From contig BCKK01000002.1 in NCBI GenBank assembly GCA_001600615.1, positions 1,270,809 through 1,334,808 on the forward strand: a stretch of DNA of 64,000 nucleotides, written 5' to 3'. Below are positions 23,581-35,854 of this stretch, in pieces. Under the pieces are notes generated by a model. It ran no database searches. It was not told the origin of the DNA and saw nothing but the letters and a program-made list of their open reading frames with translations. Source of the DNA: Dioszegia crocea (Eukaryota > Basidiomycota > Tremellomycetes > Tremellales > Bulleribasidiaceae). Positions within the stretch are counted from its first letter, which is position 1. Every line of letters begins with the position of its first letter. The position numbers and the translations under genes are program-made.

Positions 23581-26089
23581 ATGCCTAGCGTCAGCTCGAC
23601 CAGTCGGGATAGCCCCGCTCAGTCCTCCTCGATATGGTCTCGCCTTTCCCCTTTCAGCTCGTCCAAACCCGGTCGAGGGGTAGACGAAGAGGAACCCCTG
23701 CTTTCGAGCAACAATGACATGGAGACTGTCGAGGTAGATAATCGACCTGCGAGATTCACCAAGACGCAATTGTTAATCTTCTTGTTCTTCCAAGCTGCCT
23801 GTTTTGCACTTGGAGCTGCGTTTGCTACACTCCTGAGAGGCCGGGAGGAAGGTGGGAGGAACAGCGAACCTAGAGTTCCTCCTGTCTGGACCTTACCACC
23901 TGTAAGTAACGGTGATCCTCTGCACTCTGGTGAGTTATCCTGATGATCTGTAGCCCACTGGTGACCCACGCAATCCTGCGTATTTGACTGAAGCCCATTC
24001 CGGTGCCGTTGCGTCGGAAGACAAGACGTGCTCTGAGATGGGCGTCCGGATCATGCGCGATCTGAATGGCACAGCTGTTGACGCGGCGGTGACGACAACA
24101 CTCTGTATTGGACTTCTCAATGGGTTCGCCTCAGGCATAGGTGGAGGTGGATTTATGATTATTCGAGTCCCCAATGATCAAGTTGGATTATCTACGAAAG
24201 GAGGAAATATCACAGCGATCGACTTCAGAGAGACGAGTCCTGCTGAGAGCTCGAAAGAGATGTACGGGACGAAAGGTGCTGGAAGGGAGGCCGCTCAGGT
24301 CGGAGGTCTGGCTATTGGCGTTCCTGGGGAATTGAGGGGTTTGGAGGCTGGTAGGTCCTGTTTTTTGCCCTGTGAGGAGGACTTACGAAGCAGCTCATAA
24401 GCTATATGGGAAGTTGCCATGGAAAGACGTCGTTATGCCCGTTGCTGAGCTGGCTAAAGGTTGGCAGGTGAGCCGAGAGCTGGCAAGGAGAATACGAATC
24501 TTTGGGTGAGCTACAATCTTTCACAGTCACAACTCAGCGAATGCTCACGGCTGTAGTCAATTCATGCCTGACAGCGAGCCATGGCGTGAGATCTACGTCT
24601 CCCGAGGCTACCTTGCGGTTGAAGGCGACTACATACAGCGAATAAAATACGGGCAGACACTCGAACGGATCGCTCATGGCGGCGCGGATGCTTTCTACCA
24701 TGGTGAATTGGCCGAGAAAATGGTCAAGAGTATCGGTAAAGCTGGGGGTGTGATGACTGTGAAAGATGTGCGTATGAGTTGTTCTGATGTCCGGGGCAGG
24801 ATTTGAGCTGGCAACAAAGCTCACACGATCAGCTTCGACACTTTAAAGCGAAAGTATACCCCGCGATTCATCACCGGTATAACGGACGAGAAATCTACAC
24901 TACAGCTGCTCCTTCATCGTGAGTCCCAGTGGATAAGTGGGGAAAGTGTATCGACTGACATGACAGTGGAGGCATCTTGATTGCCCTTCTTCGTATTCTT
25001 GAGCCTTTCCGTATACCTCAGACTGGAGGATTCAAGAATCCCCTCAACGTACATCGCTTCATCGAATCTATGAAGTTCGCCTTTGGCGCTCGATCAGAAG
25101 TGACCGATCCGGCCTTTGTCAAGGATGCAGATCGGCTAGACCGATTTTGGAAGACTGGGTGGCCGGACGAAGTCCGAGACAAGATAACCGATGTGAGTAA
25201 TTGTAATCTAGCGGTGATGCTGGGCTGTACTGACCAGCAGAACTCGACGCATAAGATCGGGTATTACGGTATGAAATTTGATCAGATTGAGGATCATGGG
25301 ACGACGCACCTAAGTGTGGTGGATAAGTGGGGAGGGGTTGCATCGGTCACGTCGACGGTATGCTGCTCTCAAGGTACGCTCTGAAAGTAAGCTGATCCCC
25401 AGGTAAACCTCATTTGGGGAAGTCATGTGATGTGCCCCGAGACTGGTGTTATCTTTAATGATGAGCAGGGTATGTACTGCTGGTTGTCCGCACGCAGGCT
25501 TTCGCTGACAACCCAGATGACTTTGCCGTCCCGGGAGCACCTGACGCATTCGGCCTACCGCCCAGTCCCTGGAACTACCCAGCCCCAGGCAAAAAGTGAG
25601 ATCCCTTCCGCTCTATCTCTTCCACAGTGCCCATGTCCCCATCCTCCTCCTCGGCTAACATTCCAGACCCATGTCATCTACATCCCCAACTATCATCCTC
25701 TCTTCCTCCGGCACTTTCTACGCCACGCTCGGCGGATCGGGCGGATCCCGAATATTCGGCTCGCTCGCTCAGGTCCTCCTGCATCTCGAATCAGGCATGG
25801 ACATCTCCGCAGCGATCGAACAACCGCGATATCATTCTCAGGTCGTACCGAATGTGACAACGATCGAAGTTGGGCCAGAAGGTCCGCCCAAGGTGGTCCT
25901 GAAAGGCTTGAGAGATAAGGGCCATGTCGTCGGTGAATTCGATATCAATCTAGGCGTTGCAGAAAGTGAGTCTTTTGTCGCTCAGGAGAGTGTATGCTGA
26001 TGTGCCCAGTCCAAGGTATCGTATTGCAAAATGGGACAATATGGGCTAGTAGCGACTCTAGGAAGAATGGGATTGCAGCGGGATACTAG
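23581..26089 (+). CDS. Gamma-glutamyltransferase, type II membrane
   Basis: This enzyme transfers or hydrolyses the gamma-glutamyl group of glutathione outside the cytosol (vacuole or surface in fungi). A cytosolic leader of about 65 residues precedes one membrane anchor (TQLLIFLFFQAACFALGAA). The large-subunit start follows (AHSGAVASEDKTCSEMG, DAAVTTTLCIGLLNGFASGI, GGGGFMIIR). The autocatalytic cleavage and nucleophile region is DHGTTHLSVVD, with the second Thr of the pair the likely nucleophile, and the oxyanion region is GSGGSRI. It ends NGIAAGY. About eight introns interrupt it; the exon joins VTSTVNLIWGSHVMCPETG and MSSTSPTIILSSSG restore the family sequence. It converges with the DUF218 gene. 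Confidence 0.92.
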
Positions 26090-26313
26090 ATCCTTGATGC
26101 ATATTTCTTGTCGAAATGATTTGTTGTGCGTTGGAAGAGCATGACCGACAAAAGGTCTCCATATTTGGGACTAGGCATAAGCAGGTAGGAACACTTCATC
26201 ATTCCGATTGGGTCGCAAGGCAGTGGTCGTCACTCTGGGTGTGGCGAGATATCTTCCGATTCAGCATTTATCCCTGGATCCGGCCAAGTAGATCCCACAA
26301 GATGCATCCGTAT

Positions 26314-27565
26314 CTACCACATCTCCCTCGCCCATCCCAGCCCCAATTCGCCTTTCTCTCTCCACGGTACGCGCCCTTCAAAAACCTGCATCTCGCTAGC
26401 CTCTGCCACATCGTCCCTGCGGGCCGGACACCACTCGAGCAGCTCCACCATCTCTGGACAGCTAGTATGATAGGGATGATACCGGAAGAATGGATTCCGA
26501 TTGACCCGTTTGATAGATAAAGGTGGATGACATCCCGATGGACTGGATAGGAAAGGTGTATAACCATATTTAAGCTCGCCGGCATATTGCGCCGTCGTAT
26601 CGCCATCGTCGTTAATGCCGATATAGTTCCAAGTGTCAAGAGGCAGACCGATGGCTGCGCGGTGCAGGTCGGTGAAGCGTCTACGCTTCATGCCGTATCC
26701 CACAACGGTGACGCGTGAGGGATATCGACCTGTGACTTCTTTGAAACGAGCTACGGAAAAGAGCAGGTTTAGGTAGCTGTCTAGAGCATACTCTTCGGTG
26801 ACGGCGCGGAGATTAAGGGGGAGAGGGGTGTTGCCAGCTGTATCCACAGGGAGGGGGTCGGAAGGAAGAAGATCCAGAGTGGTAGCGAGAGCTCGATAGG
26901 AGTAGGCTTCTGACAGAGGGGGTGATGGAGGAGCTCTAGTCGCGCCGCTACAACAATGAGCTATGAGGTTTTGGGGAAGCCGCCTTCCGGAATCAGACAT
27001 GGACTCACCCTGAGAACACCAGTAATGCCCTTGGATCCTCCTTCAACACCTTCACACCTTCCTCAATATGCTTGATGAATGTCCGCACGCTCCCACCCTT
27101 TTGCGTAGCCTGCAGCACCCATTCCGAATCCTCCTCTACCCGGTCCTTATCCCGGCCAATCCATATCGCATGCCCAGGCACCATGACCAAATGATCTAAC
27201 TGCGCATACCGATCATCTCGCTCTATCGTAGTCTCCATGCTCAGTGGTATGCCCGAGTCATAATGCTCTTGCGTCGCCGCGGCCTCCCACCCTACTTGCG
27301 GCTGATTTCGCGCGCGCCAAGTCGCCGTGAAGGATTTAGGATGTGAGGAGATGGTACGCGTGGAGGAAAGTTTCTGGATGAGGAGTAAAGCGAGGATGAA
27401 CAGTGAGATGGAGGCGGCTGCGACTTTCAATAGGCGGGTCCGGGATTTCAGAGATGAGAGGGCCGGGATGTTGAATGAGTGTCCGTTAGGAGTTTGGGGT
27501 CGGGGGAATAGGATCCGGGGCCTGCCTCCGGACGGCCGAACGGATGATCCTGGGAGTGGGAGCAT
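26314..27565 (-). CDS. DUF218 (YdcF-like) membrane protein
   Basis: A proline-rich leader (MLPLPGSSVRPSGGRPRI) and one membrane segment (VAAASISLFILALLLIQKL) precede a DUF218 domain. Its landmarks are DHLVMVPGHAIWIG, ALLVFSGG with the Gly-Gly turn restored by splicing, EEYALDSYLNLLFSVARFKE and VTVVGYGMKRRRFTDLHR. In bacteria the family includes YdcF and SanA, linked to the cell envelope; the biochemical role of the fungal members is unknown. The start at 27565 is the first real ATG; the frame runs upstream only to a TTG. One intron at about 26951-27010 is seen. It lies between gamma-glutamyltransferase (convergent) and the NADPH oxidase (same strand). Confidence 0.8.
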
Positions 27566-27883
27566 AGGTATCGACGGGGCGGTCCCCAACGCGCGCGTAG
27601 ATGGCCCACAGCAAGATTAAAAGCTGCGCAAGATGTAAGCTGGAGAGGTCGCGATTTTCTGCCCAGCCTGAGCCAACGCGTAGGAATTGCCTCTTCGGAA
27701 CGATGAAACTTGTCTGAGTCACGTGCACAGATGCGACAGCGCACCGCAGCTGCAGCTCGTTCCTTCGCAATGGTCGTGCAACAACACTGCGGAGAACTCA
27801 TATATATCGACTGGTATGAAATACAGACAGATTTCTCCCCTAGTAGCCTTCTGCCATCCGCCACTACGGTCTCTGTAACCAGT
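27566..27883. promoter_or_regulatory. Promoter of the DUF218 gene, with CACGTG
   Basis: CACGTG at 27720-27725 (within GAGTCACGTGCAC) lies about 155 bases upstream of the DUF218 ATG. The far end is the 3' region of the NADPH oxidase gene. No gene is seen here. Confidence 0.35.
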
Positions 27884-30569
27884 TCAGAAGTTCTAGATGT
27901 AATCAGTCATAACCCCCTCCCGAATACTGGCACAGACTCACCTCTTTCCCGAAGAAGAACCGGCAGCCTTTCGGTGTGGTATACTTGTTGCTCATCTTAT
28001 GGAGAGATTTACCAAGCACAGGCGGACCGCAGAAGAAGACACCACAATCGGTATTGGAGTGCCTATCCGCGATAGATTCGAACACCTTGTCCCACTGTAA
28101 CAAATGTCAGAAAACGTCTATTCCAAGAGGTCGGAGAAAGTGGACATACGTTCGGACGACCATAGTGCGTCGGGGCACGTAATTGGGTTACGGCGTCAAC
28201 CTCTGCACCCACATCTTGAACGACGATATTGTTCATTTTGTCCTCGCTGGAATGATCAGTCTTTATGGCATTAGGTTGAGCAAGGCAGACGTACTCTATC
28301 TTCGCCGTCAGGTAGACGTGGATCTCAATCTTTCCTTCCTTATCCTCCGCCTCGACCGCTTTGAGCAGAGAGTGGAACCCTGGACTCGTCAGCTGCAATG
28401 AGATGAAGGAAGAAGAGGCACGACTTACATTCTGCAGAACCGAAATCTCGAATAACCCAGACGAAGTATACCTTGCTCAACCGGGTCTTGTTTTCCCCGC
28501 CAAAGTTGTTCATGCGGTACCACATTGTCTTGAGGATAGATGCGAAGGGTGTGACTCCAATACCGGCTGGTTAGATCAGCCCGGGCCAAGCACAGATGGA
28601 ATAGACGTACCGCCTACCAAAAGGATAGTTTCGTAGTTTGCAAAATCTTCGCTGGCAGAGCCAAATGGGCCGTCAATCATGATCCTAGGTAAGATCTAGC
28701 AATGTCAGCTCAGACTCCAGTCGGTAGTGCATAACTCACCTTTCCAACTGGAGGAGCAACCACCATGACCCCATCTCCTTCTTTTCCCACAACATCATCC
28801 TTCTTATCCCAGTCCGCTCCGACGCTCTTGGCGAATGCGTTCGTCCAATCACCGACACAGCGCATGTGTACCGAGAGGAAGCCCTCTTCGGGCGCAGAGG
28901 TGAGAGTAAAAGGGTGATATTGGAAGTAAGAGATTGAAGGGCAGTTGATGAAGATGTATTGGCCTGCAGAGGGAGTTGCGTGCTCCTTCTTGATTTGGAC
29001 TTCCAATACACGCGAGGGATGCTGGATGATCTTGGATATATAGGTGACGTGGTGGGCTGGTTGGGTTAGCCGAGGCTGGGACCTGGTGCCTAAGATGACT
29101 CACCTCGGACCTCGCGCAGGATCCTCTCGGTAATGAAGACGATTCCGCCCGGAAGCCAGTATTTCTGCGTAGTCAGAGAAGCTCCTTATCTGAAGCTGGG
29201 ATGAACGTACCCAGAATACCCCAATGATATTGGCAGAGCAGAAAGGCGGTCGATCAGGCTGCATCATGCCTAGGATATATTAGCTGTGGTAATGCAGAAG
29301 TTCGGCAAGTTGAGACTCACAGAACATCCCATGTAGCTGCCATCCCAGGAAGAAGACAATATAAAGCTACAGAGACATCAGCTAGTCACCTCAGCATCTT
29401 GAGAGGATGTATACTGACATGATGCGAGTAGTAGAATCTGGACAAGTTAGCGCAAAGCTCTCTCTGAATTGGAGCACACCTGTACTGACCTTTCGTAATT
29501 CGCTCGTCGACGCTTCTCCATCGCGAACCAAACCATCACGCCGAGGGAGATGGTCATTATCCACCCTGTCCAAGCTGGTCCGCTGATGAAGAAGTATGTG
29601 AAGAAGCCCTGGGCTCCACTGTATCAGTCAGCAAGCGGGCTAACAGTAGGACAACCATAGGTAAGGCTGGAACATACGACTGCTTATTGATGGTCATGAC
29701 GATGACATTCCGGACGTGAGCGATGATGTGTACAATGGTGAAGAAGACGATGGCCCAGCCTATCTGCTCTGTCTCCATCAGCGCCGACCAGACCGCCACG
29801 TCTAGAATTGGCTCACTGTGAAAGGTGATGTTCTTGTCAAATGGGATCATACTGTTTAACGGGGTTTTGCGGAGGAGCGAAATGAATGTCCGGCAGACGG
29901 GAAAGAGGATGAAGATAACGTCGACTAGAGGGGTCAGCAAATAAATCGGGAGCTAGAGGCACACCATAGGACTCGGCCACTCACTATGCAGAACCTGCGC
30001 AGCAGCTCGAGCGATGACTGGCGTGATCAGCTTCTGGCCTCCGCGCAAGAATCGGCGTACTCACTGAAAGAAGCCCCATATTCAGACCTTGCATTGTTGA
30101 GATTATCCTTCAGCCCGTAGTGTACCAGCGACATGGCAAAGGCTATAATGTGCAACACTACCCAAGCTAGGATAGAAAGCCTGTTACGCCCTTCTATATC
30201 AGCTAATAATCCCTAATCGGAAGACTCACCCTCATTCACCATCCACACACTAGCCTTCTCTAACCGGCCCAACGTCCTCCTCATCCCGCCGGGACCCTCT
30301 CCATCAATATCGCCCTTGGGCTCTTTCATAGTGTGCACCAAACCCTGCAATCTCATCCTCTCCGTCTTGTTCCGCCTCAGGCGGGACGTGTTGGCTTCGC
30401 GCTGCCCGAGCGGGACGTCGACCATGTCATCCTGCGCCTGCGCAGGAGGGAGGTGGACCGTTGACCGGCTGAGGAAAGCGACAGATAGGCGCGGGATGGC
30501 AGCGAGGAAGCGAGGAGGTCCAGAGAAGAAGGAGGCGCTCGAGAGGCGTTTACGAGACATGTCGGCCAT
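27884..30569 (-). CDS. NADPH oxidase (NOX, gp91phox family)
   Basis: A transmembrane flavocytochrome that passes electrons from NADPH through FAD and two hemes to oxygen, making superoxide. After a basic N-terminal extension of about 115 residues ([15 protein letters not shown]) come six membrane helices. Heme His pairs are visible: [13 protein letters not shown], and [18 protein letters not shown]. The FAD site is [11 protein letters not shown], followed by GDWTNAF; the NADPH site is [16 protein letters not shown]; and the C-terminus is GVFFCGPP then RFFFGKENF. The last coding exon holds only Asn, Phe and the stop (27884-27892). About twelve introns are present. The NADPH oxidase motifs, rather than ferric reductase ones, are unusually clear. 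The extended N-terminus is more like NoxB than NoxA, but I cannot decide. No p22phox or NoxR is in the window. Confidence 0.93.
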
Positions 30570-31692
30570 GCTGAATTGCGGTCTGGGATGGAAGGAGGGC
30601 TATAGTCAGACCTTGATGCTTACAAAGAATATCGGATGGTCGAGTCTGTGGGTGAGTGTGAGGATGCAGAGTCAAGCGCATATAGGCACACGGTACCCAC
30701 ACGACGGATCAAGGTTGTGTCGCAGGGGGCAACAACGGTCGTCAAGGAGAGCATCTGGCTTAGTTGTCACTGCTCAACCGACCATTGACACTGTTGGCAA
30801 GACGGACAAGTCGCAGTTCGGGTGTTCTTGGCTGCGCATGGGCAGGTACCATATTCGATATAGATCCAGCATAGCCAGGTGACTACATATATGGGTAGTG
30901 CAAAAGGTGTATCGCATACAAATTCTGAGCGAGACGGTTCCGGTTTAACGGAATCGTTTGGATCCAAGATTATTGCAAGCCGTCGCAAGCCTTCCTATCT
31001 CGCTGAATCAATAACATCGGCGCAGTCTTTTATGGATTACTAAGTCTATATGTATTACAAGGACACTACGTGAAACTACAAGGAAAAGCAAAGAGTCGTA
31101 TATAGACGGTCCAAGATCCTATCACTAGGCTCACTCCGATTTCCTCCGTTGAGCTCCTCCTACTTCTTAGCTCAATCGGGGAAAGGGGGGATATTGCGGG
31201 ATGGATGAGGCGGTCTTTAGCTCTGGTGTTGAGGAAAAGGTTGACGTGTATAATTGTGGATAATGGAAATGGTGAAAGGGGTGGGGTAGTATACAGTTTG
31301 ATACGATAGAAAAGGGGTGGGGACAACGTGTGTAAATCGAGCCAACCGGGGCATAATCGAAGTACCGAAAGGTCGAGAAGATTTTAATGATTTGGGGCCG
31401 ACTATCAATAGCCAACACATACCCCATGTCCATGCCCTTTCGAGGAAAGGGTTCTCCGCCAAATTACTCTCGCTCTCTCTCCAATGGGTCGTAGCCACCG
31501 ACAGGCGGCGGCGCGGCATTTTGGAGGTTGTTTGCGCGAGGTAAGAGTAGAAGGTGTAGGAGGGGGACTCGGTATGGTGACGGGTGGGAAGTGGAGTCGG
31601 AAAAGGTTGTTGTTGTTTGATGAGGAAGGAGAGGGGGTAAAGGAAGTATCCCGCCAAGGGATACGTATTTATTTGGGTTTAGTCGCAATGGA
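30570..31692. other. Intergenic: NOX promoter and transcription factor 3' region
   Basis: No exon chain or RNA gene is recognised. The left part is the NOX upstream region. The right part (about 31070-31690) is the 3' region of the C2H2 factor gene and contains only short, poorly conserved-looking frames. Confidence 0.4.
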
Positions 31693-33187
31693 CTAAGCAA
31701 GACTTGTAGCGGGTGATTCACGCTTCACCGCCCTCGCCTGAGCGCGAGCGGTAGAAGGTGAAACACCTGCAGTCTTGGCCGACACGAGGGGACCGTCGTT
31801 GTGGATGCCCTGACGGTGGCGCTCGAGATCGTGCAAGCGGGAGAAACCGCGTTTGCAAGTAGAGTGGGGGCATTGATGAGGTTTGGCCCGAACAGGGTTG
31901 TGGGTCTGGGCATGGGACTGATTCGTCAGCTGTGTTCACCATGAGGCTATGGGAATTAGATTGACATACCTTTAGGTTGAATGCTCTGGCAAAGGCACGT
32001 CCGCAGACGGTACACTTGTGGCGCTTCTTGGGGTCGTCTGGAGTTTGACCCGGGACATAGCCACGCCCGCCGCCATTAAGATTAGGGATGACATCCGAAG
32101 ACTCGATCGACGCTTGGTCCTGCTCTGAGCCTTCCATCTCTTCTTCACCCTCGCGCTCGCCTTCAAAGGACCGAACGAGCGATGAGGGAGCAGAGAGTGG
32201 CATGGGGATCGGCGCGATGATTGGGACCGATGTGATGGAAGGAGCACTCGAGAGGGGGGATGGAGCGGGAACGAGGAAGTCCTGAACAGGAGCGGGAGGG
32301 ATAGAGGAAGCGACCGAGAGGATGGGGTCCTGGGACCAGGCCTGCTGGGTTTGGGTAGAGGGGATGCCACAGGCGTTCTGAGTAGCAGCTACCCAGTATC
32401 CAGTCTGGGTACGCTGCTGCTGAGCGCGCGCCGCTGCAATATCATGAGCCTGCCAGTGGGCTTCGGCTTGGGCATGAGCCAGACTGGCTTGTTGCTGGGG
32501 GTTGAAGGAGAAGTACTGAGGCGCGTCCTGGCTGAAAATCGCAGCCGGCTGAGATCGGTATCCCAGCATCGCCCCGTCTGATTTACTGTTGGGTTCGTCC
32601 GTCTGATACGCCTGGGACATGGAGTAAGAAGCAAGATATGCCTCAAAGTCGTTCTGGGACTGAAGGGCGGCGGTGGCTCGAGCGTCTGCTTCCGCTTGGG
32701 CGGCGAGTGCCTTGTAATGAAGGTACCGCTGCAAGTGGTGGTTCGAGAGCGCTTCGGCCGTGTCGGCGGGGACGACTTGGGAAATGGTGGAGAGGGTTTG
32801 GGATTGGTCGTGACCGACTATGTCGGCAATGGAGGAAATGGAAGATTTGGGGGAGATTAGGCGCGTCGACGAAGGGGTGTGTGATGTGGTATAGCCTGAC
32901 GACAAGTCGGGCGCGATGAATGCGTTGGTTTTGGGCTGCAGAGATGCAAAGTCCCAGTTGAACGAGTCGTCAAGGAGGAGGGATGAGTCGGGGGAGGTAT
33001 GGTTGAGTGATTCCAGGTCGAATTCGAGACCTGGATCCGAGAGGGTCGAAGCGGGTGGGGAAGGGAAGAAGGAAGGAGTTTGCGAGGTCTTAAACATGAT
33101 ATGGTGAGAATCAATGTCGATGTCAGAGGAAGGGAATGAGAAGGGAAAGTCGAAAGAGAGGGGCATATTGGATGCCATGGTGGCCAT
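31693..33187 (-). CDS. C2H2 zinc-finger transcription factor
   Basis: Two exons (33187-31970 and 31917-31693, intron 31918-31969) give 480 residues. The first 370 are low complexity: Ser/Pro-rich, with a Gln/Ala-rich middle (NPQQQASLAHAQAEAHWQAH) and an acidic patch (EGEREGEEEMEG). Two C2H2 fingers lie near the C-terminus: CTVCGRAFARAFNLKSHAQTH, split by the intron, and CPHSTCKRGFSRLHDLERH followed by RQGIH. A basic tail ends SPATSLA. Tandem fingers with NLKSH and LHDLERH resemble the Crz1/Sp1-like calcineurin-responsive group, but I see no certain calcineurin-docking motif, so the subgroup is a guess. More than 1.3 kb of gene-free DNA lies upstream. Confidence 0.82.
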
Positions 33188-34565
33188 AGTTGAGTGATGG
33201 GGAAGGGTAGGGTAGGGTGGAGCGGGATGGCGCGTCGAAGGGGAAAACTCTGTCAGCCAGCCTGCCTAATGTGTTGTTTGGATTTATATGGGAGGTGTGA
33301 TATGGCTTGTTGTTGACTGCGTGTCTCTCTTTATGGTCCAACGAGGAAGGAAGGAGAAAGGAGAGATGTATCAAGACATGGAATGCGAAGGATGCAGAAG
33401 GAAGGGGAGGGAAAAGGGGCAAGGGGAGGGGGCGAAAGCGGTGCACGATGTCGTTTCCCTGAGAAGATGGCCCAATCAGGAAATAAACACCCGAGTGTGG
33501 CACTTTCCTCCCACACAGCTTTGAAACGCAGCTCCTCTCACTCTGACTCATACCAATGACATCTGCTCCCCATCGCAGCTTGATGTCCAGCATCCCGTAG
33601 CCACACAGGAAAGGCAACGTGAACCCGTCATGCAAGGAGGTCCACCGGTCAGATCCACCACTCACCAGCTTGAAATCTGTGCCTGGGTGTCGAGCTGTTC
33701 GATGCTGGAGTAGTGCTAGTGGGGGTTATGGCGAGGCTGGTAGACAAGGTCGGGAATTGCGGAATGCGCGAGGCAGAGCAGCTGATCTGCATCGCCATCT
33801 CGCCTATGTACTATACGCCGAGAGGTATTTTTGGACGATGAGTGCTGCGGGCTGTGTTGAAGGCAGATGCCAGTCTCGCTTAAGGATAGTCGATGTGAGC
33901 CACATACCTCAGTACCTCCGCAGCCCCTTTTCGGCCGTAAGTTCCAGTGACTAATCCCTCATTGAAAGACGTCGATCTGTCCGCAGCAGAATTCCTTATC
34001 GGTCTATCTCTGGCTATCTGATTGTGGCCTCTCGTCATCATTCCTCGCCGCAGCAGCACCGCAATCTTGCGGCATCTATTCCGGATTTTACGGTTTTCAT
34101 CTGTCGACAACTCCTGTCTTTTGTTCGTGTCCTTGCCGATAGGGCGACGGACATAGGGTGATCCAGCTCGGAGTATGCGCACGGTAGAAGGCGGCTCAAT
34201 CGCCACCTAGCACGCTGCGAGAATTCGCGTCAGCTCATTTCTGACCGCCCTCATCGGCCGACACGCTATCCCCGCCTGCACCCACATCTCAATAGGGGGT
34301 CGGGCGGGGTGAGTTCCAGAGGGAAGGAGTATCGGTGAGGCTCAGACATGTACGGGTTGGTGATCGACGATCCTTTGTCTTGAGGTGTCAAAGGTCACTG
34401 AGGGTGACCGGTCGTAAGCTCACAGTGGTCCCGGACTGAAAAACTCTAGATCCACCCATTCCCCACTCATTTTACACCATCCCACTTGCACCCCTTCATT
34501 AACTAAGCTCAACCCTCACAGCCATACGTTCATCAACACAGCAAACATCTCGACCACAGCTCAAG
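33188..34565. promoter_or_regulatory. Long divergent intergenic region of transcription factor and secreted-protein genes
   Basis: About 1.4 kb holds no gene I can support. Next to the factor gene a purine-rich tract (33340-33440 on the plus strand) reads as a pyrimidine-rich tract on the sense strand of that gene, as is common in fungal promoters. The portion before 34566 is AC/CT-rich (34440-34560), typical of a 5' leader. No TATA box is certain. Confidence 0.4.
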
Positions 34566-34997
34566 ATGCGAATCAACAACATCGCCACTCTCCTCTTCGC
34601 ATTCTTCGCATTTGCGTTATCCGCCGCATTCGCCGCTCACATCCTCCCATTCTCCCCCGTCGCAGGTCTCGACCAAACTTACCCGTCTCCCCAGCCTGTC
34701 GCTCGTGCGTCTCTTCCACCCATCCCTGCCCAAACTACGGCATACCGCAAGATGCCTCAACCCTCACAAACCAGCTTCGCCCTGCGCCCCCTCGTCGTCA
34801 ACCTCGAGAATCCCCATGTGGTCTTTGTCGCCCATCCTCGCCGTACAGATTCGGGCCATGTAGCTCCCGAGTCGACGTCCAGCCGCCGAATCGACCCTCT
34901 TTACCTCGAAAATCTACTGGTGCAAGTGGCCAGGGCTGTCGAGGCGGCGGTGGCGACCGTTGACCAGGGCGCGGATTGTACTGCTTCGTCCGCGTGA
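34566..34997 (+). CDS. Small secreted protein, unknown
   Basis: A single exon of 143 residues. A signal peptide is plain: MRINNIATLL, then a core FAFFAFALSAAFA, cleavage likely near AFAAH. The mature part is Pro/Ser-rich (SPQPVARASLPPIPAQ), with one Cys close to the end (GADCTASSA) and no known domain. The ATG context (CTCAAGATGCG) and the CT/AC-rich leader support expression. The next gene on the same strand also encodes a small exported protein, but they share no obvious sequence. Confidence 0.6.
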   Translation: MRINNIATLLFAFFAFALSAAFAAHILPFSPVAGLDQTYPSPQPVARASLPPIPAQTTAYRKMPQPSQTSFALRPLVVNLENPHVVFVAHPRRTDSGHVAPESTSSRRIDPLYLENLLVQVARAVEAAVATVDQGADCTASSA

Positions 34998-35446
34998 TTA
35001 TTGATTGTACCTTTGCTCGGTCATGACTAATGATGAAGTGCATGTATCTGATGATGTTGTGGATCCCATGCTTCATCCGCCTTAGCTACCTATCCTACAG
35101 ATTCTGACTGCTGCGCTGACTATTGTGTCACAGCCCTTCACTCCATCTAGAACATGGCAGAACGGCCAAAGCGACGTTCGACACTCGGCACGCGCAACAG
35201 TACGAGAGGGCTTGGGAAGTAAAGGATCACGCGTCGCTGCGCGTTCGACCAGGACCCCTGGTGGCCAAGGCAGTGCGATCCATCTTCCTTTGATGCAGTC
35301 AGGGGTAGTGCTGGGAAACCAGCGAGAGGTGGCGCGAAGATCGATTCCCCTTCGATTATCTTCTCCTCCTCTCGCCCTGATCCGCCCTTACCCCAACTTC
35401 ATATCCACCAGCTCCAGCATCTCGACATCACCCACGTACAAACAGA
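34998..35446. other. Intergenic between two small secreted-protein genes
   Basis: The first 120 bases are 3' region of the gene before. A CT-rich stretch (35350-35440) next to the following ATG is typical promoter sequence. Frames running through it lack a credible start. Confidence 0.35.
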
Positions 35447-35854
35447 ATGAAACCTTCCTCCTTCTTCGCAGCTGGTACCGCGGCACTGGGACTCAGCACC
35501 GTGACCGGCTCGGCACTGCGCAGCGTCTCACAGACCAACACCGCCACAAAGTCTCTCAGAGATACATCTTACCACCCCAGCTCGGCCGTGATATCGTCCA
35601 CTGCAGGACAATCCTCCGACTCGCAGCCCTCTCCATTCGCTCAATCTTGGAGGAAACCAGCGCCATCGATCGGAAGTGAGACGACGGTCGACCCGCGTGC
35701 TGTTGCGGTCATTGTCCCCGCGGTGATTCTCATCATTTCGGGAAGCGATGGCGAATCGTCTACGAATGCCGGGACTCAGAAGGGGGCTGGGAGATGGTGG
35801 GCGGCTGGAGCGGGTGCGGCAGCAGCGGTGGCGGCCTATGGACTATCGTCATAA
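35447..35854 (+). CDS. Small secreted, possibly surface-anchored protein
   Basis: A single exon of 135 residues. The N-terminus is a signal peptide (MKPSSFFAAGTAALGLSTVTG). The mature part is Ser/Thr-rich, with a hydrophobic stretch (AVAVIVPAVILIISG) and an Ala-rich C-terminal tail (WWAAGAGAAAAVAAYGLSS) that could serve as a GPI-attachment signal or a membrane segment. No Cys and no known domain. Export is inferred from composition only. Confidence 0.55.
   Translation: MKPSSFFAAGTAALGLSTVTGSALRSVSQTNTATKSLRDTSYHPSSAVISSTAGQSSDSQPSPFAQSWRKPAPSIGSETTVDPRAVAVIVPAVILIISGSDGESSTNAGTQKGAGRWWAAGAGAAAAVAAYGLSS

Noticed and set aside
25427..25918. 163-codon frame inside the gamma-glutamyltransferase gene
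   Set aside because: It crosses at least two introns in a shifted frame; the true frame gives the conserved family residues.
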